Notes: generated by a model not told the origin, from the sequence alone. Positions 35,139 through 44,584 are shown, counted from the stretch's first letter. The stretch: 64,000 nucleotides of DNA from Fimbriimonadaceae bacterium (GCA_019187105.1 JABAQM010000001.1:1550001-1614000), one strand, 5' to 3'. Numbers and translations: made by a program.

Positions 35139-36052
35139 TTACCCTTAACCACGCCTCGCGCTGGTATGGCGAGGTCATCGGCCTCAACGATGTGTCGTGC
35201 GAGCTGACACCCGGAATCACGGCCTTGCTCGGAATGAACGGCGCCGGAAAGTCCACCATGATGAAGCTCATCACGGGCCAGCTCAAGCCGACCACCGGCG
35301 AAGTGCTGGTCGAGGGCGAGCAGCCGTTCGCCAACCCTGAGGTCTATCGCAAGCTCGGCTACTGCCCCGAGATCGACAACTTCTATGAGCACATGAGCGG
35401 GCGGGAGTTTGTCGTCCTTATGGGACGGCTGGCCGGGTTTTCTGCCGCCGAAAGCCGCAAGCGGGCGGCCGAGATGATTGAGCGTGTCGGCATGAAAGAC
35501 CGGTGCGACAAGAAGATCGCCGGCTACAGCAAGGGGATGCGCCAGCGCATCAAGCTCGCACAGGCGATGGTTCATGAGCCGAACTCGATTCTTCTCGACG
35601 AACCGCTTAATGGTCTCGATCCGGTAGGTCGACGGGAGTTCATGATGCTCCTCAAAAGCCTTGCCGATTCGGGCAAAACTATCATGGTCAGCAGCCACAT
35701 CCTTTTCGAAGTGGAGCAGATCACTCGCAACATCTTGCTGCTTCACCGGGGTCGTCTCCTGGCCAGCGGCGATCTTCGTGTCATTCGCGAGCTTATCGAC
35801 ACCCATCCCCACCGAATTCGAATCGAAACCCCCGCGCCTCGGGAAGTGGCCCGCCATATATCGGCATTGCCATACATCTTGAGCCTACGATTCGAGCCCA
35901 ATGGACAGGCGCTGGAGCTCCAAACCACGCAAGCCGACCAATTCTATTCCGCCCTTCCCGACTTGGCGCTCGAGCACAATTTGCCGATCCGCGGCTTCTC
36001 GAGCCCTGACAACAACTTGGAATCGGTGTTCCGATATCTGGTGGAGGTCTAA
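35135..36052 (+). CDS. ABC transporter ATP-binding protein (second ATPase of block)
   Basis: A 305-residue ATPase. Walker A is LLGMNGAGKSTMMK, the signature YSKGMRQRIKLAQAM, Walker B SILLDEPLNGLDP, and the switch His in IMVSSHILFE. The C-terminal accessory domain (HPHRIRIETPAPREV onward) is typical of exporters. Start ATG overlaps the permease stop (ATGA). It is distinct from the first ATPase, so two ATPase/permease pairs may form separate or mixed transporters. Confidence 0.95.
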   Translation: MITLNHASRWYGEVIGLNDVSCELTPGITALLGMNGAGKSTMMKLITGQLKPTTGEVLVEGEQPFANPEVYRKLGYCPEIDNFYEHMSGREFVVLMGRLAGFSAAESRKRAAEMIERVGMKDRCDKKIAGYSKGMRQRIKLAQAMVHEPNSILLDEPLNGLDPVGRREFMMLLKSLADSGKTIMVSSHILFEVEQITRNILLLHRGRLLASGDLRVIRELIDTHPHRIRIETPAPREVARHISALPYILSLRFEPNGQALELQTTQADQFYSALPDLALEHNLPIRGFSSPDNNLESVFRYLVEV

Positions 36053-36056
36053 CGGC

Positions 36057-36818
36057 GTGTTTGGTCTTCTGTTAAGCACCGCCGTTAAGGACTTCACCCG
36101 GTTCAAGCGGATCTGGATTTGGGTGCTTCTCGCGATCCTTATGGGCGCCCTCGGGATGGTTTGGGGCGGCATCGTCCGAGCGGCGAGTCCGGAAGATGCC
36201 TATATGCAGCTTGCGGCAAGCTTCGTCTTCCGGGTGGTCGCCTTGGCCGCGGCCGTGTTCAGCACCGCCGTCGTCAATCAGGAAGTTGAGCAGAAGACGA
36301 TCGTTTATCTGCTGACCCGCCCGATCAAGCGTTGGGAACTGGTGGTGGCACGCAGCCTTGCCGCTGCGATCGTGGTCTTCGGCATCGGGGTGCTGTGCAC
36401 CGTGGCCGCAGCGGCTGGCGCGGGCGCCCTCGGCGCGAGCGTGATACCTCGAGACATCATGGCCATTGCCGCCGGAACGCTGCTCTACACCGCGCTGTTC
36501 GTGATGTTCAACCTCTGGATGAACCGAGCGTTGACGGCTTGCCTCCTGTACGCGTTCGGGTGGGAAATCGCGATCCCGAACATGCCAGGCGACATGTATT
36601 ACCTGTCGGTTTACAGCTACATGCAGGCGATCGCCGAGCACCCGATGCGAGGACCCAGTCGCGGCCTGATGGCGATGATGCAAGGCCAGATCGGCGACTC
36701 GACGATGATGACAGCCTCGGTCGCTTGGCCGGTATTGGTCATCGCCACAGCAGCGCTCGTTATCGCCGCGGCACTATGGTTTTCGAATTTCGAATATGTG
36801 CCGCGTGAAGACGTCTGA
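36057..36818 (+). CDS. ABC-2 type permease (second permease of block)
   Basis: A 253-residue membrane protein with about six transmembrane segments (IWVLLAILMGALGMVWGGIV, FVFRVVALAAAVFSTAVV, AAIVVFGIGVLCTVAAAAGAG, AWPVLVIATAALVIAAALWF). The coupling segment NQEVEQKTIVYLLTRPIKRWE matches ABC-2 permeases. The start is GTG 36057 with GGAGG 10 nt upstream, just after the ATPase stop. Confidence 0.88.
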   Translation: MFGLLLSTAVKDFTRFKRIWIWVLLAILMGALGMVWGGIVRAASPEDAYMQLAASFVFRVVALAAAVFSTAVVNQEVEQKTIVYLLTRPIKRWELVVARSLAAAIVVFGIGVLCTVAAAAGAGALGASVIPRDIMAIAAGTLLYTALFVMFNLWMNRALTACLLYAFGWEIAIPNMPGDMYYLSVYSYMQAIAEHPMRGPSRGLMAMMQGQIGDSTMMTASVAWPVLVIATAALVIAAALWFSNFEYVPREDV

Positions 36819-36838
36819 AGCAGTGTCAGACTGAAGGG

Positions 36839-39130
36839 ATGATCAGCCTCGCCGTCGCCGCCGTCATGTTTCAGCCCGTTACCGTGCTTGAGCGTGGCGG
36901 AATAGGCGCTGGGGATTTCCGATACTGGGCGGTCGAGGACACATTCCTTGATCGGCTCGCGCAGGACCAGAACTTTGGCCGGGACCGGGCCCTTTCCGGC
37001 GGCAGCGATAAGACCATCCTCATCCGATTCGGTGATCTGCGCAGGGTGGCGCCCTCCAATGCCCGGATCAAATCAGCGACCCTGGTCCTGGGTATCGAAC
37101 AGGGTGGCGAGTTCCAACTTCGTGAAGTAAGGCGGATGCTGGTCGGATGGGGAGAGGGTGCTTTGAGCCGATCAACGCTATTCGGGAAAGCCAAAGCCAC
37201 GTCGCGCTGGAACTCCTCCACCTGGCGTCAGCGGCATGGTGGCACCAACCCGCTTCCCTGGAGCGGCGGCGGTGGCCTTGGGGCGGGAGACTCCGTGCTG
37301 ATTGCCGATGCCAGAGCTCGTGTCGAAGAAAGCACGTTCTTTATCGAGGGCTTGGCTGCGAGCTTACAGTCGATGTTGGACCGACCCGACGAGAACTTTG
37401 GCTGGGCCCTCCTGTTTGATAAACCATGCGGGTTCGCAAGCAGCGATGCACCTTCCCGACGACCGCAGCTCGTTGTCGAATGGGAAACTGCTGCGACCGA
37501 AGCTCCAACCACACCCGATTTGGTAGTAACGGGCCTGAGAACGGACTTGCCGCAGGTGAGCTCCTCAGGTGAGGGCAAGACGTTCCGAGCCTTTGTGACG
37601 ATTACCAATGCGGGTCAGAAGGCGCTTCCGGGCTTCCGCGTTCGCTGGACGATCGCCGACCGCCCGGGGGCCTGGATCGAGAATTCCACGGCCGTCGACG
37701 CGGGCAAGTCGGTGGAGATACAGTTGGAGGCGCCCGCTCGCTTGTCGGATGCCGACCCGCGTTCCCTGAGCATCGTCGTTCGGGCCGAGCCCATCCCCCC
37801 TCTGGAGGATCCCAGTCCCTGGAACAATACACGAAGGGTAGAAGGTGGCGGGCTTCCCGTGTTGCTTACGTCCCATCCCGATGAGCTCGAGCTTGCCCGA
37901 TCGGCAGTGGACTTCATGAACGAGGTCGCTTTGCCGCAGAGCAGGTTTTCATTTGCGCCAGAAGGAGCCCTCGAGCGCGTGCGTGCGGAAGAAATCACGG
38001 TCGACCAGAATGCGCCGAAGCTAGGAAACATGAGAGCGTGGCTCCAACTGCTCGGCACCCGATTGGGCCTCATCGTGCCGGCACTGCCATCGGAACGGTC
38101 TCCGGTCGGCGGTGCGGTTCCCGATGAACGACCGCTGGACCCGTTTCCCGGCATTATGGGTTACGGCGACACACGCGAAGAGTCCAACCTGCCGGGAGGC
38201 TATAACGTCCCGTACGACGGCGCCTTCGACGCCTTGATCGAATCGATGCGGCTGCCTGTAACCGACCTCTTCTCCGCGACCGACATCGCCGCCCTCCAAG
38301 CCATGTTGGGCAAACCACCGGCAGAACGAGCTTTTCCCTGGAGCGACCTGCCAGGCGTCATCGTCGTACGGGCGATGGATCGTGGGGGTCGGCCGTTGAA
38401 GGGAGCCGAGTTGCAGTTCTTCGATACCGCCGGCGACAAGTATGCTGACGAGCCCTACTTCAAGACTTCCACAGTGGCAACCAACTCGGTGACCGTCCCC
38501 AACCGCGGAGGCGCGAGCGGAAAGCCGACCGTCTTCCGAGGCGCCACGGACTTGCGAGGGGAGGCGATTGCCGTCAGGGCCACGAGGGCCGGCGTTAGCG
38601 ATGTAGCCTGGATCAAGCCCTGGCACTTGCTTGACACGTTTTCACGCGGATCTAAGGGGGCGGGGATCATCGACCTGCACTTCAATCTGACCGACCTGCC
38701 CTTGGTTCCGGACTCCAATCTGGCCACCGACAAGCTCGTTTCCGACAAGGCCGGTCGTTCGCCCGGCCAGCTCGCGGCACTTGTCGACAACGATCCGCAG
38801 TCCATCCTGGACTACAGCGGCGCCGAAGGCGATTGGATCGAAATCGACCTCGGTCGGGACCGTCTCTTTGGCGAAGTGCGGTTGGACCTTGCCGAAGGGG
38901 TGATTCCCAAATTCGATTGGATGGTTTATGGCACGGGCCAGGTTGCCGCCGAGGCCGTACCGTGGGTCCGGGAGGCCAGCGGCGAGTTCTCCAAGCGGGC
39001 TTCCCTCTCCACCGACGTTGTGTACCGTGGGCCAGCCGTCCGGGCGCGGTACCTCAGGCTGGTGTTGCGCGGCCCCTGTGCCAGCGCAAAGATCCGGGGC
39101 ATCCGGATTGTCTCGGCAAGAGAGCAGTAG
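36839..39130 (+). CDS. Large multidomain secreted protein (DNRLRE-, CARDB- and F5/8C-like)
   Basis: A 763-residue secreted protein with a short leader. Residues ~25-215 resemble a DNRLRE domain (AVEDTFLDRLAQDQNFGRDRAL, KTILIRFGDLRRV, ATLVLGIEQGG), a stalk module of surface proteins. About 230-330 looks like a CARDB module (PDLVVTGLRTDLPQVSSSGE, FVTITNAGQKALPGFRVRWTI). A central 400-residue region of unknown fold follows (residues GIMGYGDTREESNLPGGYN). The C-terminal 130 residues fit an F5/8 type C carbohydrate-binding domain (GDWIEIDLGRDRLFGEVRLDL, ARYLRLVLRGPC). It lies 20 bp after the exporter block and may be co-transcribed. Catalytic activity is not apparent. Confidence 0.75.
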   Translation: MISLAVAAVMFQPVTVLERGGIGAGDFRYWAVEDTFLDRLAQDQNFGRDRALSGGSDKTILIRFGDLRRVAPSNARIKSATLVLGIEQGGEFQLREVRRMLVGWGEGALSRSTLFGKAKATSRWNSSTWRQRHGGTNPLPWSGGGGLGAGDSVLIADARARVEESTFFIEGLAASLQSMLDRPDENFGWALLFDKPCGFASSDAPSRRPQLVVEWETAATEAPTTPDLVVTGLRTDLPQVSSSGEGKTFRAFVTITNAGQKALPGFRVRWTIADRPGAWIENSTAVDAGKSVEIQLEAPARLSDADPRSLSIVVRAEPIPPLEDPSPWNNTRRVEGGGLPVLLTSHPDELELARSAVDFMNEVALPQSRFSFAPEGALERVRAEEITVDQNAPKLGNMRAWLQLLGTRLGLIVPALPSERSPVGGAVPDERPLDPFPGIMGYGDTREESNLPGGYNVPYDGAFDALIESMRLPVTDLFSATDIAALQAMLGKPPAERAFPWSDLPGVIVVRAMDRGGRPLKGAELQFFDTAGDKYADEPYFKTSTVATNSVTVPNRGGASGKPTVFRGATDLRGEAIAVRATRAGVSDVAWIKPWHLLDTFSRGSKGAGIIDLHFNLTDLPLVPDSNLATDKLVSDKAGRSPGQLAALVDNDPQSILDYSGAEGDWIEIDLGRDRLFGEVRLDLAEGVIPKFDWMVYGTGQVAAEAVPWVREASGEFSKRASLSTDVVYRGPAVRARYLRLVLRGPCASAKIRGIRIVSAREQ

Positions 39131-39159
39131 CCGGGTCGCCCGGTATCCTCTAGCCTTCG

Positions 39160-40188
39160 ATGATCATCTTGATGAAGCTGGGGGCGACGGATGAGCAGAT
39201 CCAGGGGGTCTGCCAGGTCATCCGCGAGAGTGGACACGATCCGCTTGTGCTTCCGGGCGAAGATCGGCTCGCAATCGGCATTCCCGACGCCCTGAACCCG
39301 GATGAAAGAATCAACCTCGAAGCCCTGATATCGGGCCTTGAGGGCGTCAGTAAGGTCACCCAGACCAGCCGACCCTACAAGCTCGCGAGCATTGAATTCC
39401 AGCCGAACCGGGTTACCGTCAACGCCGGCGGAGTGAGGATCGGGCCGGGCAGCTTCGTCGTGATGGGAGGTCCGTGTTCGGTCGAAAGCTACGAGCAGTT
39501 CGCGACTGCCGCGCAGCACGTCAAGGCGGCCGGCGCTACCGTTCTTCGCGGCGGTGCATTCAAGCCTCGGACCTCGCCCTACGCGTTTCAGGGGCTTGCT
39601 GAGGAAGGCCTTCGAATCATCAAGCAGGTCGGGGAAGAAACCGGCCTTGCCACCATCAGCGAGGTCATGAGCGGCGACCTCGTGCCTCTCGTGGCGAAGT
39701 ATGTCGACATCTTGCAGATCGGCGCGCGAAGCATGCAGAACTTTCCTCTCTTGATCGAGGCCGGCAAGAGCGGCAAGCCGGTCTTTCTCAAGCGCGGTCC
39801 AAGCGCCTCGATCGACGAGTTCCTCTTGGCAGCCGAGTATGTGCTCAGCCAAGGCAACCCGAACGTCATCCTATGCGAGCGAGGGGTCCTGCCGATCGAT
39901 AAGGGCTACACCCGCAATACCCTCGACCTTTCGGCCGTGCCGGTTCTTAAGGAATACACGCACTTGCCGGTGATCGTCGATCCGTCCCACGGTACCGGTG
40001 TGGCCCGGTACGTGGCCCCGATGGCCAAGGCCGCTATGGTAGTGGGCGCCGATGGAATCATGGTCGAGATGCACCCCGACCCCAAGCACGCCCTCAGCGA
40101 TGGCAGCCAGGCGCTTACGCCGCCCCAATTCGAAAGCTTGATGGCCGACCTTCGCCGGCTCGCACCCTATGTCGGTGTGACCCTGTAG
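39160..40188 (+). CDS. aroF: 3-deoxy-7-phosphoheptulonate synthase (AroF-type, with regulatory domain)
   Basis: A 342-residue type I-beta DAHP synthase, the first step of the shikimate pathway. Residues 1-70 form a ferredoxin-like regulatory domain (MIILMKLGATDEQIQGVCQVI), as in the Thermotoga enzyme, which is inhibited by aromatic amino acids. Catalytic blocks: VVMGGPCSVESYEQ, LRGGAFKPRTSPY, LQIGARSMQNFPLL, LKRGPSASIDEFL, CERGV, VIVDPSHGTG and VEMHPDPKHALSDG. It leads an aroF-trpD-trpC-trpF unit with 1-bp spacing to trpD. A GGTATCCT box lies 10 nt before the ATG. Confidence 0.97.
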   Translation: MIILMKLGATDEQIQGVCQVIRESGHDPLVLPGEDRLAIGIPDALNPDERINLEALISGLEGVSKVTQTSRPYKLASIEFQPNRVTVNAGGVRIGPGSFVVMGGPCSVESYEQFATAAQHVKAAGATVLRGGAFKPRTSPYAFQGLAEEGLRIIKQVGEETGLATISEVMSGDLVPLVAKYVDILQIGARSMQNFPLLIEAGKSGKPVFLKRGPSASIDEFLLAAEYVLSQGNPNVILCERGVLPIDKGYTRNTLDLSAVPVLKEYTHLPVIVDPSHGTGVARYVAPMAKAAMVVGADGIMVEMHPDPKHALSDGSQALTPPQFESLMADLRRLAPYVGVTL

Positions 40189-40189
40189 C

Positions 40190-41191
40190 ATGTCACTTCT
40201 CGAGCGAATTCTCAGCCGCGAGCCGCTAACCCGTGACGAATCGTCGGCCGCCATGGAACGGTGGCTCCACGAAGACACGCCTGACGTGGAAATCGCCGGA
40301 TGTCTGATCGCTTTGCTGGCGAAAGGAACGACCGGCAACGAGCTGGCCGGGTTTGCCTCGACGCTCCGGCACCAAGCCATTCGCCTGCCAAGCGCAACTG
40401 AAGATCTTATCGATACGTGTGGCACCGGCGGCGGTCCCTCGACCTTTAACATGAGCACCGCTGCAGCGATCGTCGCCGCAGCAGCAGGCGCGAAGGTCGC
40501 CAAGCATGGAAACCGGGCGGTCACGAGCCAGTGCGGCAGCGCAGACGTATTGGAAGCACTCGGCGTCGTCCTCCACAGCGATGTCGACCGGCTCGACCGC
40601 ATGCTCCAGGAGACAGGCTTCGCGTTTCTGTTTGCTCCGCACCACCACCCCGGCATGAAACGGGTCGGTCCGATCCGAAAGGCGCTTGGAGTCCGCACCG
40701 TGTTCAACCAGCTTGGTCCACTCGCCAACCCCGCCGGTGCGCGTCGACAGATGATCGGCGTCTACGATCGGCTCCTCGTTCAACCGATGGCGGAAGCCCT
40801 GCGGCTGCTCGGCTCCGACCACGGCATCGTTATCCACGCGGCCGACGGTATGGACGAGGTGTCCCCGGTCTGCGGGACGTTTGGCATCGCTTGGGCAAAT
40901 GGGAGCGAGCAGACCTTTAACTTCCTGCCCGCCGATTTTGGAACCGATGGCTTAAGTGTGGCCGAGCTCAGCCCCGGGACGACACCGGCCGAAAATGCTG
41001 CGATCTTGAGAACCGCCGTTACGGATCCGGATTCCAAGCGGTCGCATGCGATCATTCCCAACGTAGCCGTGGCGCTATGGATTGCCGGTCTCGTATCACG
41101 ACCCCAGGAAGGTGTCGAACTTGCCCGAATCACCATCGCCGACGGGGCTGCGGGAAGGAAGCTCGACCAGATTATCGAGGTCAGCCGGTGA
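40190..41191 (+). CDS. trpD: Anthranilate phosphoribosyltransferase
   Basis: A 333-residue enzyme that joins anthranilate to PRPP in tryptophan synthesis. PRPP loop: DTCGTGGGPSTFNMSTAAA. Other blocks: KHGNRAVTSQCGSADVLEALG, FLFAPHHHPGMK, GVRTVFNQLGPLANP and VHAADGMDEVS-like IHAADGMDEVS. It is a stand-alone enzyme, not fused to TrpG. It is coupled to trpC by a 4-bp overlap. Confidence 0.97.
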   Translation: MSLLERILSREPLTRDESSAAMERWLHEDTPDVEIAGCLIALLAKGTTGNELAGFASTLRHQAIRLPSATEDLIDTCGTGGGPSTFNMSTAAAIVAAAAGAKVAKHGNRAVTSQCGSADVLEALGVVLHSDVDRLDRMLQETGFAFLFAPHHHPGMKRVGPIRKALGVRTVFNQLGPLANPAGARRQMIGVYDRLLVQPMAEALRLLGSDHGIVIHAADGMDEVSPVCGTFGIAWANGSEQTFNFLPADFGTDGLSVAELSPGTTPAENAAILRTAVTDPDSKRSHAIIPNVAVALWIAGLVSRPQEGVELARITIADGAAGRKLDQIIEVSR

Positions 41192-41973
41192 AAACCGTGC
41201 TGGACCGGATTTGGGCCGCGAAAAGAAACGAGGTGGAAGCTGCCAAGTCAGCCATTCCCTTGGACGACCTGAAAGGTCGGTGCAAGGACTGTTCGGCAAC
41301 CAGAGGGTTTAGACAGGCGATTGCCAGCGACCCAAGAGATATCGCGTTGGTCGCCGAGGTCAAGAAGGCCAGCCCCGTTAAGGGGATCATTCGGGAGAAC
41401 TTCGACGCACTGGCGATAGCCAGGTCCTATGACGATGCGGGAGCGACCGCCATCAGCGTGCTAACCGACACCGAATTTTTTCAGGGCCACCCGGCCTACC
41501 TCACCAAGATCCGGGCCACCTGCGAGCGACCCCTCCTGCGGAAGGACTTCATCGTCGACGCTTATCAGGTCTTCGAATCCCGGGCCATTGGAGCTGACGC
41601 GATCCTGCTTATCGTTAACGGCCTCGAACCATCCGAACTGCGGGACTTTCGCGCTTTGGCACTGGAGCTCGGGATGGACGTGCTGGTCGAAGCCCACTCA
41701 CAGGCCGAGGTCGACATCGCCCACTCGATCGGGGCGGACATGATTGGGATTAACAACCGCGATCTCGAGACGTTCGAGACTCGATTGGACATCGCCGAGC
41801 GACTGATACCAGAGCTGCCCAACGAGTGCGTTGCGGTAGCCGAAAGCGCCTTGAGCGAGCGCGAAGATGTGGAGCGCATGATCGCGGCAGGGGCACGCGC
41901 GGTCCTGATCGGTTCGGCCTTCTGCAAGCAAACCGACGTTGCCGCTGCGGTCCGCGACATCATGCCATGGTGA
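41188..41973 (+). CDS. trpC: Indole-3-glycerol phosphate synthase
   Basis: A 261-residue TIM-barrel enzyme of tryptophan synthesis. Catalytic and substrate blocks: VAEVKKASPVKGIIRENFD, ISVLTDTEFFQGH, LLRKDFIVDAYQVFESRAIGADAILLI, GINNRDLETFE, VAESALSEREDVERM and AVLIGSAFC. The GTG start at 41188 overlaps the trpD stop, giving the N-terminus MKTVLDRIWAAKRNEVE. Confidence 0.97.
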   Translation: MKTVLDRIWAAKRNEVEAAKSAIPLDDLKGRCKDCSATRGFRQAIASDPRDIALVAEVKKASPVKGIIRENFDALAIARSYDDAGATAISVLTDTEFFQGHPAYLTKIRATCERPLLRKDFIVDAYQVFESRAIGADAILLIVNGLEPSELRDFRALALELGMDVLVEAHSQAEVDIAHSIGADMIGINNRDLETFETRLDIAERLIPELPNECVAVAESALSEREDVERMIAAGARAVLIGSAFCKQTDVAAAVRDIMPW

Positions 41974-42596
41974 CTCGCATCAAGATTTGCGGGCTGACGC
42001 GCCCTGAAGACGTTGCGGTAGCCGCTGAAGAGGGAGCCAGCGCAATCGGCATCGTTCTCGATCCGATTAGCAAACGCTGCGTCGCGGACGCCGGTCTCCT
42101 CGTCGAGCTGCTCGCCGCCGTGCCGCCATACGTCACGCGGGTTGCCGTTTTTGGAACCCTTGTAGAAATCCCACCTTTGTGCCGGTTTGATGCCGTGCAG
42201 TTTGTCGATCCCGGGTCCGGTCAGTCCCTGGACTTAAAACGAATTCGAGCGATTCGGATTGCGGCTGGAGACGTGCCACCGCAAACGTGGCCGCATGCCG
42301 ATGCGGTGCTGCTCGACGCCCGCGTCGAGGGCACGATGGGTGGAACGGGTCACACGGTGGATGAATCCACTGCCCAGCTGTATCTCGCTGCTTCGCCGGT
42401 GCCGGTCATCCTTGCCGGCGGCCTCACCCCTGACAATGTGGCAGCCAAGGTTCTTGACCTTCAGCCCTACGCCGTGGACGTTAGTTCGGGTGTCGAAGCA
42501 TCTCCGGGCACCAAGGACCACGACAAGATACGAAAGTTCTGTGAGGCAGTTCGCGAAGCCGATCAGGCCAGACGAAAAAAAACGCGAGGGTGTTGA
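41967..42596 (+). CDS. trpF: Phosphoribosylanthranilate isomerase
   Basis: A 209-residue TIM-barrel isomerase. Signature blocks: RIKICGLTRPEDVAVAAEEGA, AIGIVLDPISKRCV, VAVFGTL, VQFVDPGSG, LLDARVEGTMGGTGHT, VILAGGLTPDNVAA and AVDVSSGVEASPGTKDHDKI. The catalytic Cys (in KICGLT) and Asp (in LLDARV) are present. It overlaps trpC by 7 bp. trpE, trpA and trpB are not in the window. Confidence 0.97.
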   Translation: MVTRIKICGLTRPEDVAVAAEEGASAIGIVLDPISKRCVADAGLLVELLAAVPPYVTRVAVFGTLVEIPPLCRFDAVQFVDPGSGQSLDLKRIRAIRIAAGDVPPQTWPHADAVLLDARVEGTMGGTGHTVDESTAQLYLAASPVPVILAGGLTPDNVAAKVLDLQPYAVDVSSGVEASPGTKDHDKIRKFCEAVREADQARRKKTRGC

Positions 42597-42746
42597 AAGG
42601 AGAGCAAAGAACACCCCCGCAATTCTGTTGTCCCCGAGCTTTACCCTTCTCCCCGTTATCCCCTTAAGGAGATCCCTCTACTTTTACGAGGGCATTCGCT
42701 CTTGGTTGAAAGAATTATAACGGGGTTCTCGTCAACTGTCTACAAA

Positions 42747-42769
42747 ATTGTTGCGAACTTTTCAACAAT
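42747..42769. repeat. Inverted repeat upstream of third ABC unit
   Basis: ATTGTTG-N9-CAACAAT, a perfect 7-bp inverted repeat in the 263-bp trpF/ABC gap, about 55 bp upstream of the TATAAT box. It may be an operator; no regulator is suggested. Confidence 0.4.
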
Positions 42770-42824
42770 GTGGTCCCCGTATTCCTACTAGGTGCCCAAT
42801 TCAGCCTCAAACAGGGGGCGCGGG

Positions 42825-42830
42825 TATAAT
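42825..42830 (+). promoter_or_regulatory. -10 box TATAAT of the third ABC unit
   Basis: A perfect TATAAT. The best -35 candidate (TTCAGC, 42800-42805) is poor with a 19-nt spacer. GAGGAGGT follows before the TTG start at 42860. Confidence 0.55.
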
Positions 42831-42859
42831 TCGCAGACTCGCGAGGAGGTCCGCTGCCT

Positions 42860-43795
42860 TTGGGCGCTGCGATAGAAACCGTCAATCTCACCAAGACCTA
42901 TAAGTCCCGTTTGGGTGGTCATGTAAACGTCGTCGATAAGCTCAATCTCCATGTGGAGGAGGGCGAGATTTTTGGCTTTTTGGGCCCCAACGGGGCAGGC
43001 AAGACGACGACGATCAAGATGCTGCTCGGCATCATCTATCCCGACGAAGGCAACGCCTATGTCCTTGGCAAAGAGCTCGGTGACATCGAGGTGCACCGGA
43101 AGATCAGCTATCTGCCGGAAAAGCCCTATTACTACGAGCACATGACGGGCCTTGAGATCCTGATGTTTTATGCCTCGCTTTTCGGCATCAAGGATCGACA
43201 GCACTGCCTGAGGTTGCTTGAGCGGGTCAATCTGCACCAGGACCTCAACAAGACGATTTCTCAATATTCGAAGGGTATGCAGCAGCGCATCGGCCTCGCC
43301 CAGAGCCTGCTTAACGACCCCAAGCTCCTCTTCCTGGACGAACCCACTGGCGGCCTTGATCCCATCGCCCACCGGGACATTCGCGACCTCATCCTGAGCT
43401 TTCGCGACGAAGGTCGAACGGTGTTCATTTCCAGCCACGAGTTAAGCGAGGTCGAGCTGATCTGCGACCGCGTGGCCATCATCAATTACGGCGTGATTGC
43501 ACGCCAGGGCCGACTCTCAGAGCTCTTACGAGGAGGCCGCATCGAGATCACCATTACCGGCGTCGAGGAGGACACGCTCAGTAAGCTTAACGTGGCCGAT
43601 GCCAAAATTCGGGCGGTTCCGTCGGGAATCCTGATGGACGTTTCCGAAGACTCAGACCCGAACTCGGTGATCGATTTCGTCAGGGGCCGCGGCGGGATGA
43701 TCGTTAGCGTAGTTCCTCGCAAAAAGCGGCTGGAAGACCTCTTCGTGGAAACTGTTCGGGACGACAACGCTGTTAAACAAGGTGAACCGGCATGA
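42860..43795 (+). CDS. ABC transporter ATP-binding protein (third exporter)
   Basis: A 311-residue ATPase: Walker A FLGPNGAGKTTTIK, signature YSKGMQQRIGLAQSL, Walker B LLFLDEPTGGLDP, switch His in VFISSHELSE. The C-terminal domain (GGRIEITITGVEED onward) is typical of ABC-2 exporters. TTG start at 42860 has GAGGAGGT 9 nt upstream. It forms an operon with the permease (4-bp overlap) and the TPR-like gene. Confidence 0.95.
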   Translation: MGAAIETVNLTKTYKSRLGGHVNVVDKLNLHVEEGEIFGFLGPNGAGKTTTIKMLLGIIYPDEGNAYVLGKELGDIEVHRKISYLPEKPYYYEHMTGLEILMFYASLFGIKDRQHCLRLLERVNLHQDLNKTISQYSKGMQQRIGLAQSLLNDPKLLFLDEPTGGLDPIAHRDIRDLILSFRDEGRTVFISSHELSEVELICDRVAIINYGVIARQGRLSELLRGGRIEITITGVEEDTLSKLNVADAKIRAVPSGILMDVSEDSDPNSVIDFVRGRGGMIVSVVPRKKRLEDLFVETVRDDNAVKQGEPA

Positions 43796-44583
43796 GAGTC
43801 GTTTGGTCCATCGCCCGCACCACCCTGGGTGAAGCCGTGCGACGGCGAGTCCTTCTCGTCATTCTGCTCATCGCCGTCCTGTTCCTCGCGATCGCTCCCG
43901 GACTCTCCGTCCTTTCCGCCCGTCAAGAAACGACGGTTCTAAAGGGTATGACGCTGGGCATTCTCCAGCTGACGAGCGCCGTTATCGCGATCGTCCTGAC
44001 CGTCTACATGATCCCCAACGAGATCGAACGGCGGACGATCTACACGATCTTGTGCAAGCCCGTGGAACGCTGGCAGTTCGTGCTCGGAAAGTATCTTGGC
44101 GCGGTCATGGCCCTCGGCCTGATGATGGCCCTCATGACGGCCGTGCTCATTATCGTTTTTGCGCTGCAGCAAGGCGCCACGAACATCAACGAGCTTGGGG
44201 TCCTGGCCAAGGCGCCGGTGATGTACTTCATCCAAATGTCCCTGTTAGCGGCAGTGGGCGTGTTTTTCTCGACCTTTGTCTCACCTCTCGTCAATTTCTT
44301 CTTGACCGGGGGCGTGTATCTGGTCGGAACACTTTTCAGCGTGTTCTTCGAAACGCTCTCCACCTCGACGAGCGCGAGTACGGTCTCCGTCACAACAGCG
44401 AAGATCATCCAGGCCATCCTGCCCAACTTCGCCGCCTACAATGTTCAGAATCCGATCATCAATCCCACCCAGCAGATCGCTCAGGAATCCACCTACTACG
44501 CGAACATCACGCTGTATGGCCTGGTCTATATCGGCATTCTTCTGATCGCTGGCATGATCATCTTCCAGCGCAGAGAGGTTTAA
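43792..44583 (+). CDS. ABC-2 type permease (third exporter)
   Basis: A 263-residue membrane protein with about six transmembrane segments (VLLVILLIAVLFLAIAPGLSV, GILQLTSAVIAIVLTVYMI, AVMALGLMMALMTAVLIIVFA, FIQMSLLAAVGVFFSTFV, GLVYIGILLIAGMIIF). The coupling segment NEIERRTIYTILCKPVERWQ is a clear ABC-2 feature. It overlaps the ATPase stop by 4 bp and leaves a 1-bp gap to the next gene. Confidence 0.92.
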   Translation: MRVVWSIARTTLGEAVRRRVLLVILLIAVLFLAIAPGLSVLSARQETTVLKGMTLGILQLTSAVIAIVLTVYMIPNEIERRTIYTILCKPVERWQFVLGKYLGAVMALGLMMALMTAVLIIVFALQQGATNINELGVLAKAPVMYFIQMSLLAAVGVFFSTFVSPLVNFFLTGGVYLVGTLFSVFFETLSTSTSASTVSVTTAKIIQAILPNFAAYNVQNPIINPTQQIAQESTYYANITLYGLVYIGILLIAGMIIFQRREV

Positions 44584-44584
44584 A

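Noticed and set aside
38021-38626. 201-residue minus-strand frame
   Set aside because: Antisense to the large secreted protein; no support.
42588-42616. Stem GGGTGTT/AACACCC around the trpF stop
   Set aside because: 7-bp stem with a 15-nt loop and no T tract; not enough to call a terminator.
42780-42859. Full -35/-10 promoter for the third ABC unit
   Set aside because: The -10 is perfect but no acceptable -35 exists at 16-18 nt, so only the -10 is listed.
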